DNA from: Henricia sp. BOLD:AAB3569
Lineage: Eukaryota; Echinodermata; Asteroidea; Spinulosida; Echinasteridae
Direction of reading: 5' to 3'
Assembly (NCBI GenBank): GCA_037783545.1
Contig: JBBELK010000480.1
Coordinates: forward strand, 1,559,001-1,623,000
DNA: 64,000 bases
Positions within the stretch are counted from its first letter, which is position 1; each line of letters opens with the position of its first letter. The notes beneath the pieces were generated by a model. The model saw nothing but the letters and a program-made list of their open reading frames with translations. It searched no databases and had not been told where the DNA came from. The position numbers were made by a program, and so were the translations under genes. Of this stretch, positions 49,001-58,845 are shown in pieces.

Positions 49001-52000
49001 CTCTCAGCCAATAGGCAGGCGTAAACTTTTTATTTAAAAATAATTATTATAAATGTTTGTTGTACTGAATATGGCTACATTCCCTATTATAGCTGTGTAT
49101 GTTTTCAATGACCAATCTCTCATGTTACTCGTATAAAATTATTGTACAATTCTTGTACTTGAATGACAAGTTAAAGGCGCTGTAGATGATCTGTAGAGTG
49201 ATTCTGCGAATAAAACCATTATAAATCAAAAGAAAGACATCAACAAACTCATCCGAAGAAATTTCAGCTTTGTCAAATGTACCACGTTTAAAAAAACCAT
49301 GAAAATCCATATGCGTTTTCCTGGTCTTGGCGGGGTGTTTCAAATATTCGTTCTCAGTTGATCCGGTACTACATGTATGTGGCTTGCGTCATGCACTCTG
49401 TGGCGCACATCATATACTGCGTGTGTGCGCGATCCATAAAAATGCATCGCGTTGGAACACGCACACGCAGTACACAGCGCCCATGCATTTTGGACCGCGT
49501 AGATGCGAACCAAAAATAAGTAAATCGTTTGCAAACGATCTAAATAATTTCATCTTTACGGATTATTTTCTGGTAAAATTATATCATTTTGAGCGGAAAC
49601 CTTTCATTGGGTAGTTGCTATTAATTCAATCTTTACTTTCAGAACTTTTCCCCTGTAAACTCGTCGATTACTTTTTGGGGTCATTGCAAATGATACACTG
49701 GGCCTTTAAAGTGAGCAATGTTACATACACATATCATAACATTTTTGTCAGAGCAAAACAGTTATAACAAATGAATCAGTTTCCTGGTCCCTGGGCCATC
49801 AGGAAATGCGCTAAAGCCTCTCAACATTTAGTGCCCGTTCACATGATTTGTAATGTTTAAAAGATTAAAATCAATTCTCAAATGGAAAAAGGAAGTCGTT
49901 TGAATTGTCCACATACAATGTACAAATTGCTGATGTGTCCAATACTCGGCGGATGTTTAGATTTCTGTTGTTCCAGTGCTACCCCCTGAAATTTTGGTCA
50001 AGTGGAAAAAGGCCTATAAAGCGCCAAAAATAACCTCAATCCAGAAAACTTAAGATAAAGGGGCGAATATGCACACGTGTTAGGCATGAGTGCTATTTCA
50101 GACATCTGGTAGGCTCAGCAGTTCTATACAGCAAACGGGTTAAAAAGCAGATTAATATGGTTGAATAGACTGATCCAGTAAGCCATGCCCATGCAGAAAC
50201 GCGTCTAGCAAATTTCAAAGTGCGCAGAATCATCAGATTGTTTAGATCGCCAACAGAGCATGTGGATTGCCACATTGGTTCCTTCCCCATGTACGATCAC
50301 TATAAACAAAGGTCATTTAAAAAATATTTTTTTTATTGAACTTTATTTTAAGTCAGCAAATAAATATAAACAAACCAGAAGCGCAGCAATAAACAGCATT
50401 AAATTAAAATAAAGCAACTATAAGTTGAGCTGTGTGTGAGTTCAACAAACAAAGCAACAAAGCGAGTTAAGGTAAGTAAATTAAGCAAATATGGCAAGTA
50501 GATTAGTTAACACAATGCAGAACTGGGCAGGTAAAACGGCCATTCGTACAAAGTTTTTGATATATTATGTTTGTTTGTTTTTTTTAATCGGCATATTTTG
50601 CAAGCAGGAAAGCTTTAAACTCTTTTTTAAAGGCAGGTAACTTTTCTTGACTTTTCAAGAAAAGTGATTAGTTGATTTGTTTTTTTAAAAATCACAATTG
50701 CTATTTGTGAGTGCTTGATTAATCAAATTAATTGCTTTTTTTAATAAGCTTTCTAGGTGTATAAAAGATTTTCAAAGCTGGTACAGTAGTAATTACCTAT
50801 ACGCAGTTTGAAAATCTGGTCCGACTTTTGCCAGTGCATGGTTATCTAAATGACTCAGTGGCCGTCCATCCACACACACATAGCTGCAACTTCCTCACTG
50901 CAGTGTTAAGTCAGTTGTGACGGAACAGCGGGCATACCACTGAAACTACTGGCACACAAACACAGAAACCAAAGTGTGACTCTGTGTAACACAGGCTTCC
51001 AACTTCGGGCAACTTGCATTGCGTCCCAAAATCTTTAAGGCATAACACTTGGGGCGTGTTTGTTTCGGACGGATCTAGATTCAGATCCGCGCAGATCCAA
51101 GGTGAACTCGTTCACTTCGCGCACATCCTGATCGAGATCTGTGATATCCTTCGAGAGATGGTTCAGCGCTAGATCCAAAATGGCGACGTAAACATCGTGG
51201 AGATTTTGTGCGAGTAAAACCATGTCGTTTCAATTTTCAGAGGCAACACACGATAGAAACAAATTTAGAATGCTTGTTTATTTACGACGAATGTCGTGGG
51301 AGAAATTTGTAACAGAAATTTGATAAATTTGGTAAATAAATTGCAATTCACGTGATTTGAGATCCGAGTTGAGAGCGGTTTCGTTTGTTTCTGCGCGGTA
51401 AAACAGATCGGGATTCGGATCTGTAACACGCCCCAAGTGATCCAAATAAAAAAAAAACATAAATAACATAAAACTGATGTTCCTTTAAAAGCAGTATACA
51501 TGATTGGTATCTTGAAAATCAGAAATGTTCACAGATTTACGCCTAACTTGCACAATATAAACATGATGATCGTAGAAAACTTCCCCTGAAATGGTTTTGT
51601 CTCAGGAAGTGCTATAGTCTTTGAGAAATTAGTAAAACAATTAGTTTTCGTCTCATGAGACGAAAAATTAATTCGCCCCAAAACCACTTCGCCCGAGTGC
51701 CATTTCGCCCCAAATCCCAAACACTACATCGCAAGTACGGAGCTGGTTTTTGCTCAGGTTGGTATAAAACAGGGGGATAAAACTATTTGTAACGGTTTAT
51801 CTTTAAACTCAAAAGCTACATGAGCTAATAAAACAATTTGTTAACCATTATGCAATTAACTTTTCTTTTTGGATTGTAGAAAAAAAGCAAATCTTTTCTT
51901 TTGTAATGGTTTTTTATTGTAGGGTGAGCTCTTTTAGGCAAAAGCAGTCACGATTGTCAACTAAATAAATGTGAAACAGTTGAAATAATTGACACTTTTT

Positions 52001-55000
52001 TGCCGCCGTGGGCATGACATATTAGCAAGAGCTTGTAAGCAACACTGTGGGTGTAAACCAGTTGTGAATGTAGTGATTTGGGAGAAAATGTGAATATGTA
52101 GCTCTACTGGCTGGCTGCAAAAAAAAATACTGCATGCACACATAATGTACCAAGCATTGTCATAAAACCTGCCCCAGGACGGCTATTTTCAAGTGCGTCA
52201 CCCACATGGTTTTGAAACCAAGGGCCAATTTCATAGCGCTGCTTAAAGACCTATAGATGATCTGTTTTTGAGCGATTCTGGGAATAAAATCATTATAAAA
52301 AAAAGAAAGACATCAACAAACTCATCCAAAGAAATTTCAGCTCCGACAAATGTACCACGTCTTCTAAAAACATGAAAATCCATTTGCGTTTTACCAATCT
52401 TGGCTGGGTGTTTCAAATATTCGTTCTCAGTCGGTCGCATACTCTGTGGATCGCGTCATGCCTGTGGCTCGCGTCATATTGAATGTGTGTGCGACGCATT
52501 AAAAAATGCATCGTGTTGAACAGCATATACACGCAGTACACAGCGCCCATTTCGGACCGCCCAGATGAGAAGTAAATCGTTTGCAAACGATCATAATAAT
52601 TCCATCTTCATGGACTATTTTTTGGTAAAATTATATCATCTCGGGAGGAAACATTTCATTGGATAGTTGCTACCAGTTCAATCTTTACTTTGAGGAAGGT
52701 TTTCCCTGTCAACTCGTTAATTAACTTTTGGGGTCATTGCAAATGATAGTGGGCCTTTGAGGACAAGCAGTAAAGGAGTGCTCACTGTAGCGGATGAGTT
52801 AAGCGCTATTTCATGGTTGCGGCGTGGTTAAGCATGTGCGTGGCTATTGTTGCGTCACTATCTTAAGCAAAGTTTGGCCCTGCAGTTGAGGCCCATTTCC
52901 AGTTGCTTACCATGTCTATGAAATAGCCTGACTCTTTGTTAACAGAAAATGGGCTGTTAAAGGCACAGGCTCGTCCGCAATGCGTGCGCGCCAAATTCGT
53001 GCCACGAAATACGCAGCTCCATAGCAAAGGCATGAAGCTGCGTATTTTGTGGCACGAATTTGGCGTGCGCGCATTGCTGACGAGCCTGTAAGCGGCTCTA
53101 TGAAATGGGGCCCGGCTGTTTTTACAATTAAATAACGTGACACCGATTTATAAATCTACTACATGTACCGGTACATACCGTTAAAGTTGAAAACATACCG
53201 CATCATCAATCACAAGAAGGAAAAAAATCAACTCAAACTAAAAGCAACTTCTACGAAATTGTGCAGAACAAACACGACTAAAACCTGGTAGATGTTCATC
53301 TACGTATGGCACAAACACTTGGTCTCACACAAAACATTCATACCGAAACTGCTGCAAACATCGTATAATTACTAAGTAGCCATTGTGTAATTAGCAAATA
53401 TCTTCACCATGAAAATGACACGCATTTTGGACTGACAATTATACAAAATGTTTGCACTTTAGGAAACAGGTGGTGCCTTACTCACCAGCTGAAACAATAA
53501 AAAGAGGGTGCAGCGTTTTCTCAGGTTTATCCCCAAAGGGGGTGCTCGGCTTATCATTGTACAGTATATATGGAGATGTAATTCATGTTTATGTACATTA
53601 CGAATGCAGATGTTTTTAGGGCAGAAAATTCTCACTGAAAGGGCGCTGTAATTTGTATTTTTGGACGAGTCTTTTGGAGTTTAAAAAGGGCACTTCCGTT
53701 GGAAAATGAAAACGTCTATAGGCCTTTTCACACTACCTCTCAACCCGGGGTGAACTCCGAGAGCGCCCCTGGTTATCAACCCAGTTTTCGGCAGTTGATC
53801 GGGGAGGATTCACACTTGTTCAACGCCAACCCGGGGCGAGTGGTATAATAGAGCGTTGCTCCCATGCGTAACACCCCGTTTACACTCGATTCGCCTTTGC
53901 CGAATCGAACTCCGCAATTTCCAAAAAGGGGAGTTGAAGCCGGGTAGGCACTAAGTGTAAACGCAAAAGGTGACTTGAAAAAGGCGGATCAGACCCGGGT
54001 CTGATTCGCCTTTTTCAAGTCACCTTTGGGGTAGGGTTGAACCCCGCAATTGCGGGGTTGAACCCTGCAATCGTCAAGGTCGCTTGTAGTGTAAACGCTA
54101 CCCGAATACAGATTCGGCAATTTGAGTGTCCTTGGGGCGGTGCCCGCAGTGTAGTAGATTTAATTGACCAATGGTGCAGCAACACCTAACAGCTCACGCA
54201 TGCGCTGCAGTTACATTTAGTGGTGACTTTTGTGGTTTCTGAAGCAAGTTGAAGCGATTTGGGGTGTAGTGTAAACGCGGCAAATGTTCAGTTTTGTGGT
54301 CGCAATAAAAATGCTGGATCTGTATCCACCTTTGCCGATTCGAGTGTAAACGCGGTGTAAGTGCTGTCCCAACCCCTGCCTAAAATAGTTCAAATTCATC
54401 ATCGCCTTTCTGCCCCGTTTTTCTTTTTACTACAGAAAAGTGCAAAAGTGAATGACGGACGATGTAAAAGTAGCCTCTCAAAACGGAAGCTCCGATTTTC
54501 ACACATACAACATGCATGTTCATGTGTACGCCGCCGCTACCCAGGGAGTCGCTATAAAGCGTGCACCTGAACACATTTATTCAGCTGGTAGTATTCATGC
54601 AAATTATTTTTAAAACGGAAAATTTTGCGCGTTTTGGCATGACATTTGTACATGTAGCTCACAAGCCGCAATAATCTCAACCCGGGGCAAACTCAGGCAA
54701 TGGCCTCTGTAACCTCTGTGAATTTCTAGCCCTGTTTTAGCACAGTTTATTTACAAACTGCTTACATGCACTGATGAATCACATCGCCAACTGCTTATTT
54801 TGGTGGTATTTTGGGGCGGAAAATCTCACCTACTGGTACGCACAGGTGGATTTGCGTGATATTTGGCACACATATAAAAAAAACCAGCCCCAATGGACCT
54901 GCACTAAAAAGAAATCGGCCTGAAAGATTTAATGACAGAAACAAAAGGCGGCATGATATACAGTGCAATTTCATGCAGCGGTCCATCAAGCTTGCGAACT

Positions 55001-58000
55001 TCGGTTACAGATTTGACCAATAATAGTGTCACGACTGCACGGATGATGACATCACGGATTTCCAAGTTGCTACCTTTAAAGGGCCTGTGACATGCTAAAC
55101 AACTTTGTGCCTAAGCTTTGCTTCATAATGACGGATTACTTGTTCAGCAAGACATACTATTGTTCGTTTGGATGTAAAATCAATAAAAGGTGGCCTTTTT
55201 CAACTTTGAAGATTTCATTGCAATAAATCACAGACAGAGGGCGCTGTTTGGAGTGCATCACATAAGGAAGACAGAAGGGAAAAGTTAAGAAAAAACAAGA
55301 CTTCCAGTTGGACTTGTGGCAAATTGCTGCAGTTTCTACCCCCAGTTTTGTCATGGCTTACAGCAGGCAACATGTAAAACAAACTCAAACAGCCATGGAT
55401 TACAAAAGTTTCAGGAAAATTGAGAAAAAAGTGGAATCTTTTGTGCACAGTTGAATGTGATTTTCCTGTGTTTGCCTCTTGTGACATCGTGACCTTGGTC
55501 ATGAATATGCATATTTGCATTAGCATAAAAACTAAAAACCTTTGTTTTAACCCCAAAGCTCCAAATAGGATTTTTATGACTTTAACTGAGTAGAGTGGTT
55601 TTAAAGCATAGATTTCATTGATAAAAATCCTAAATAAGGGGCCCTTTAACCTACATGTACTATAAAAAGGGAAACATTGTACAACTGTACAGCACATCTT
55701 AATAATATTAATTTATATTTACTAAAGAACAATTCACAGCCAATTGGTACAAACAGGTGTTGCACTCGGCCTTAAGCGGACCTTGTACCAAACCAACATT
55801 TATTGATTTTACGAGTCACAAAAAAACATACATGTACATGTATTTGGAATTATCCATTATAGTCCCAGTACTTCAGTGTGTGGCAAGCTGCCCACAGCTG
55901 TGAAATTGTGAGATACACTTGGCCCAATTTCATGGTGCTGTTATTGCATGAGAATTTGCTATTAAAGCACAATTTCATTGCTATATTTTGCAAAAATGGA
56001 TTGTCAGCTAAAATTGTGTGTGATGTGTTTTTACTGATATCCTGTTGCCGTTTCTAAGAACACAATTTGACATTCATAAATACTTTAGACAGTTTACGCA
56101 TCCCTATTGGCTGAAAGCACTTCACGAAAGGAAGGGGAATCATTCACTGGTGTGATTGCAGCTAGCTGCAGAATGTTTGTGAATAAAGCAAAACACATTG
56201 CAATGTACAGTTTTGGGAATGTTGTGGATGTTCGTCTGTTGTCCTGGGATTACTGAAACCAAAAACCACACGATCAAACATAAAATACAAATTGTGGGGC
56301 AAAAATTGCATCCACTGGTTGCCACTGAGATGCCGTGTGCAAAGTTTATAGAACATGGCAGAGAAAGTTGAAATATTTTCAAGGAAATTGGTAAGAATAT
56401 TTGTCACTCCGGTAAAAATTGAGAAGTTGATCATGAATATTGGTTTGTTTTTTTAAAATGCAGATTTAGTAGAAAAACCCAAATTTAGGAGTGAAAAAAT
56501 GTGAAGATTTTCTAAGAAAATGTTCAGCCAGTCTTATATGTTTTGTGCACAAGGTCTGAAGCCACGATAAACTTCAATCAATTATTTCCTCCACTTGACC
56601 CAACTAATTTTTTGTTGCTATGTGGTAGGCGGCAGCTGTGAATTACAGAATCAATACCGTGTATTTATAAACAACAGCACCATAGTACATGCATGTGACT
56701 TTCTAAACTGCATCTCCATGTGGGTCTTTCCACAGTAAAGGGGCCATTTTGGCAACACAGACCATATTTTCGAGGAAATACCTTTGTCTTACTTTTAGAA
56801 GGCTAAAAGTGTTGTTTTTGACGTTTATATTGGGACGTTATCATTTTCTATATAACACTTTTAGCCCCTTAACATTTTAACCCCCTTCGTCGTGTGGAAC
56901 ATTCGAGCACGCCCTCAAAAGTCCAATTACCCATGTGAAAATTCTTACCGTAAATTCCAAATCAGACATTTAAAAGCACACCATGGAGGTCCTTGTAATC
57001 TCAAGACTTCTGTACCCTTGTCGTTCATTGTCCATGATGACTCAAACATCAAAAAAGGATAAAAGGGAGCAAAATTTGGCGTAAAATCGAAAATTTTCAG
57101 CCAGCGTGGTACCACAGACTTCATGCCTGGACGCTTTAAAAGGAAAGTAGTCCCACCAACGCGGATGGATTTTGTTTAGCCTAGACTGGCCCCCTGTCCA
57201 CATATTTACTTCTCCACGCGTTGTATATGAGCGAGAGCAGCGTAGCGCACATAGACAGGGGGCCAGTCTAGGCTAAACAAAATCCATCCGCGTTGGTGGG
57301 ACTACTTTCCTTTTGACGCGATATAGTAGCGAAGTTAACATGGTCAAGTCTCCCGTCTGTCCAGATTTGTCGATTTTACGCCAAATTTTGCTCCCTTTTA
57401 TCCTTTTTTGATGTTTGAGTCATCATGGACCATGAACGACAAGGGTACAGAAGTCTTGAGATTACAAGGACCTCCAGGGTGTGCTTTTAAATGTCTGATT
57501 TGGAATTTACGGTAAGAATTTTCACATGGGTAATTGGACTCTTGAGGGCGTGCTCGAATGTTCCACACGACGAAGGGGGTTAAAGTGTTATATAGAAAAT
57601 TATAACGTCCTAATATAAACGTCAAAAACAACACTTTTAGCCTTCTAAAAGTACCTTTGTCTAGTCTCAAAATAAGGGAAAGGTTACCATGCACGGACAC
57701 CCACTGCGACTCCATACACTAAACATATAGCACAATTCTCAAAAATTCAAAGTTTTTCCTTAGTAAATTTAAGACACCTTTCCCTCCTAATTTTGCGTTT
57801 TTATCATAAAACTAACATTTTTACATAGTTTATATGGCAACGAGGAAAATCCTGAGTGTCCGTGCATGGTAATGATCACAAAATAAGTTTCAGTTGTTCT
57901 GAAGAGATAACTTAGGCCCAAAAAAGGTTACAAATAGTCTGAAAACATGCCTTTCTAAAAACCCTGTGTACAAATTTCTAATAATATACGCTCGTAACCG

Positions 58001-58404
58001 GGCCGGACGGCCTAACATGCAACACAAGTGTCTGTCCCGGTTACACGCGTATATTGGAAATCTGTGTTCAATGTTAACGAAAAAATACAGAGAGCAGTTT
58101 TGTTTGTTTCTGCACGGTAAAACAACTCGGGATCTGGATTCGGATCTGTCATGACACGCCCTTCGTGTTCCTGTGTGGACCGGGAACCAGTCTAATTCGA
58201 GTCCAGTCAGTAGTACACGACAACGTTTAATACACAAACTCATACTGCATAACCGCTTAAACGTTACGCCATAAACAACATTGCTCGAAAAGAAAGCGCT
58301 GTAAATTTCCAATACACGGTACCTGTTTTGGGGATTACTGTTGGAGAAACTTTGCCGTTTCCCATGTTAAGAACGGCCTCCCGCTCTCCTTTAGAAGTTG
58401 CCAT
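45354..58404 (-). CDS. SLC35A2: SLC35A2 (UDP-galactose transporter) gene, 3 coding exons
   Basis: Exons on the minus strand: 58404-58323, 47368-47025, 46022-45354; total 364 residues against about 395 in human. Phases fit at both joins (ACA-G/GT gives Gly; CAG/GTG). It is a Golgi/ER nucleotide-sugar antiporter that brings UDP-galactose into the lumen in exchange for UMP, with ten predicted membrane helices. Seen: NLKYVSLVCLVLQNAALIL, TLKVAVPAFLYTIQNNLMYV, SNLSAATFQVTYQLKILTTA, GVYFEKILKG, QAFGGLTVAVVVKYADNILK and GFATSVSIIVST. The QNA and QAFGGL residues favour A2 (UDP-Gal) over A3 (UDP-GlcNAc). Intron 1 is 10.95 kb. AATAAA overlaps the stop codon. Convergent with CDK20. Confidence 0.92.
46326..46570. 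repeat. Dispersed repeat H, foldback copy
   Basis: GGGATCGATTTCACAAAAGT and CAAAGTGC-side complement TTTGTGAAATCGGCCCC; the first unit repeats at 46508-46570. Lies in SLC35A2 intron 2 with no other feature there apart from 46790-46935, which resembles 55415-55530. Confidence 0.65.
47025..47368 (-). CDS. SLC35A2: SLC35A2 exon 2
   Basis: Acceptor TTTGTACAG, donor GTAATA. SATYVNLKYVSLVCLVLQNA ... TLKVAVPAFLYTIQNNLMYV ... SNLSAATFQ. It starts two bases into a codon, which requires an upstream exon ending with one spare base. Confidence 0.96.
47369..48270. repeat. SLC35A2 intron 1, part with repeat G
   Basis: 47885-48005 (GGAGCTTTTAAGTACAG, GTTACCAGTTAAAATCATAT, GATGTGTATTCTG) is a copy of repeat G, also at 20147-20290 and 55920-56080. 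47767-47860 has a GGCCGTCCATAAAGTACGTA repeat. No coding signal. Confidence 0.55.
48271..48595. repeat. MITE family A, copy 4
   Basis: TTAAAGGAGTGTGACCAGAT to GGTCCTTTAA, in the opposite orientation to copy 3. Interior TGGTACCATATCAATATGG and AAATCCACCAAAGTTTAGT. Confidence 0.8.
49167..49712. repeat. Dispersed repeat F, copy 1
   Basis: GACATCAACAAACTCATCCG, ATGAAAATCCATATGCGTTT, GGGTGTTTCAAATATTCGTT, and the terminal GGTCATTGCAAATGATACAC shared with many other repeats. About 75-80% like 52245-52760 by eye. 48596-49166 holds nothing recognised. Confidence 0.7.
49713..51045. other. SLC35A2 intron 1, unclassified stretch
   Basis: AT-rich, with a decayed AGACTGATCCAGTAAGCCAT end (50168) like the MITE at 17672. 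No gene signal on either strand. Confidence 0.4.
51046..51440. repeat. MITE with ACTTGGGGCGTGTT ends
   Basis: ACACTTGGGGCGTGTTTGTT at the left and TAACACGCCCCAAGTGAT at the right. GATCTAGATTCAGATCCGCG inside has partial complements near the right end. A fragment is at 58090-58165. Confidence 0.75.
51475..51790. repeat. Dispersed repeat C, inverted copy
   Basis: ACATGATTGGTATCTTGAAAA, CGCCCCAAAACCACTTCGCC and GGAGCTGGTTTTTGCTCAGG mark an inverted, rearranged copy. 51791-52240 shows nothing. Confidence 0.65.
52245..52760. repeat. Dispersed repeat F, copy 2
   Basis: Aligns by eye along its length with 49167-49712, including CATCAACAAACTCATCCAAA and GGTGTTTCAAATATTCGTTC. Confidence 0.7.
52957..53091. 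repeat. Palindromic MITE (family CGTC, copy 2)
   Basis: TTAAAGGCACAGGCTCGTCC to GCTGACGAGCCTGTAA; arms of about 60 bp with TTCGTGCCACGAAATACGCA pairing. The right tip lacks the last bases of copy 1. Confidence 0.8.
53092..53718. other. SLC35A2 intron 1, no feature seen
   Basis: Unique-looking sequence; TACATGTACCGGTACATACC near 53160 is a local palindrome-rich word. No gene signal. Confidence 0.4.
53719..54720. repeat. Repeat D, copy 1, interrupted by MITE B
   Basis: AACCCGGGGTGAACTCCGAG, GGGGAGGATTCACACTTGT and GTGGTATAATAGAGCGTTGC, then after the insertion AAATAGTTCAAATTCATCAT and AAAAGTGCAAAAGTGAATGA. The same two halves flank a SINE at 60826-61625. Confidence 0.7.
53872..54357. mobile_element. 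MITE family B, copy 2, with TAA target duplication
   Basis: Starts CACCCCGTTTACACTCGATT and ends AATCGAGTG-type complement CGAGTGTAAACGCGGTG. TAA on both sides (53869-53871, 54358-54360). A TAA/TTA 3-bp target and these ends are what PIF/Harbinger MITEs show; the class is my inference. 486 bp, no frame. Confidence 0.8.
55073..55651. repeat. Repeat with CCTTTAAAGGGCC / GGGCCCTTTAA ends
   Basis: ACCTTTAAAGGGCCTGTGAC at the left, AATAAGGGGCCCTTTAACC at the right. The interior includes AATATGCATATTTGCATTAG. The 160-codon minus-strand frame across it has no homology that I can see. Confidence 0.5.
55920..56085. repeat. Dispersed repeat G, copy
   Basis: GGCCCAATTTCATGGTGCTG, AAAATTGTGTGTGATGTGTT and CCGTTTCTAAGAACACAATT match 20147-20290 and 47885-48005. 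The CAATTTCATGGNGCTG repeat is common in echinoderm-like genomes, from memory. Confidence 0.55.
56790..57653. mobile_element. 864-bp foldback transposon with 9-bp target duplication
   Basis: Starts TACTTTTAGAAGGCTAAAAG and ends with its complement; arms of about 350-400 bp pair through the whole element with a short centre near 57210. The centre also pairs (TAGACTGGCCCCCTGTC). CCTTTGTCT flanks it on both sides (56781-56789, 57654-57662). Long inverted arms with a 9-bp duplication are the mark of Mutator-like elements. The interior frames (such as 105 codons) are non-coding. Confidence 0.88.
57677..57878. mobile_element. 202-bp insertion with 9-bp target duplication
   Basis: CAAAATAAG stands on both sides (57668-57676, 57879-57887). 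TTACCATGCACGGACAC near the left is inverted as GTGTCCGTGCATGGTAA near the right; the outermost bases do not pair. The empty site exists at 38548-38556 as TCAAAATAAAAG. Confidence 0.75.
58323..58404 (-). CDS. SLC35A2: SLC35A2 exon 1 (start exon)
   Basis: ATG at 58404-58402 in context CCAACATGG opens MATSKGEREAVLNMGNGKVS and PTVIPKT, then donor GTACCG after CAAAACAG. It leaves one base (G), exactly what exon 2 needs. The short polar N-terminus before the first helix has the length expected for SLC35A2. Sequence itself is not conserved, so the case rests on phase, start context, donor and the absence of a better candidate. Confidence 0.6.
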
Positions 58405-58442
58405 GTTGGATTTTCCCACAGACATAATAAACCAATAGACAG
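58405..58442 (-). promoter_or_regulatory. SLC35A2 proximal 5' region
   Basis: The 38 bases before the ATG contain CTATTGGTTTATTATG (an inverted CCAAT word) and no TATA box. Upstream of this the promoter region consists of mobile DNA. The transcription start is not visible. Confidence 0.3.
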
Positions 58443-58577
58443 GGCTGCGTTCCAAACACGCGAACGTTGCCAACGTTCGCCACTGGTTACAGTACTTTTG
58501 TGCACTCGTCTATGAAAAGCCGGGTACCAGTTCTTGGCGAACGATGAAAACGTTTGCAATGTTCGCGTGTTTGGAGT
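58443..58577. repeat. MITE family E copy at the SLC35A2 promoter
   Basis: GCTGCGTTCCAAACACGCGA at the left; GCAATGTTCGCGTGTTTGGA at the right. Left arm has ACGTTGCCAACGTTCGCCAC. Same family as 24666-25000 and 61630-61765. It lies 39-173 bases upstream of the SLC35A2 ATG. Confidence 0.75.
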
Positions 58578-58684
58578 ATCGATACTGTCTTTTCGATTAT
58601 TACGAAACTTAGTGAACTCGGATACGTACAGAGTTATTATGGCTGCGAATAAATGAGAGCGTCTATAGACCTTATCGCCAATAC

Positions 58685-58805
58685 CGCTTGGGCGAGTTTG
58701 CACAAAAGCACAACTGTATTATGGGAAGGAAAACGGGGCAAAGTCTGCCCCGAAAACCTTCCCACAATACATTGCTGCTTTTGTGAAAACTCACCCAAGC
58801 GGTAC
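58685..58805. repeat. Hairpin MITE (TACCGCTTGGGCGAGTTT)
   Basis: ATACCGCTTGGGCGAGTTTG pairs with AAAACTCACCCAAGCGGTA; GTATTATGGGAAGG and CCTTCCCACAATAC pair inside. 121 bp. Confidence 0.85.
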
Positions 58806-58845
58806 AATAGAGCCTTTGCACGGCGGCCATGACAGGGGGCAGTCA

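Larger units (their letters stand above)
56731..58060. repeat. Foldback MITE J, second copy, split twice
   Basis: 56731-56789, 57654-57676 and 57879-58060 together align with the unbroken copy at 38481-38700 (AAAGGGGCCATTTTGGCAAC ... AGTCTCAAAATAAG ... TTTCAGTTGTTCTGAAGAG). The two gaps are the insertions at 56790-57653 and 57677-57878. Confidence 0.8.

Noticed and set aside
55215-55697. 160-codon minus-strand frame
   Set aside because: Runs through a repeat with inverted CCTTTAAAGGGCC ends; low-complexity hydrophobic peptide, no splice signals in register.
57890-58312. 140-codon minus-strand frame in front of SLC35A2 exon 1
   Set aside because: Covers a split MITE (family J) and a fragment of another; the peptide is also partly seen at 38566-38997, i.e. 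repeat-derived.
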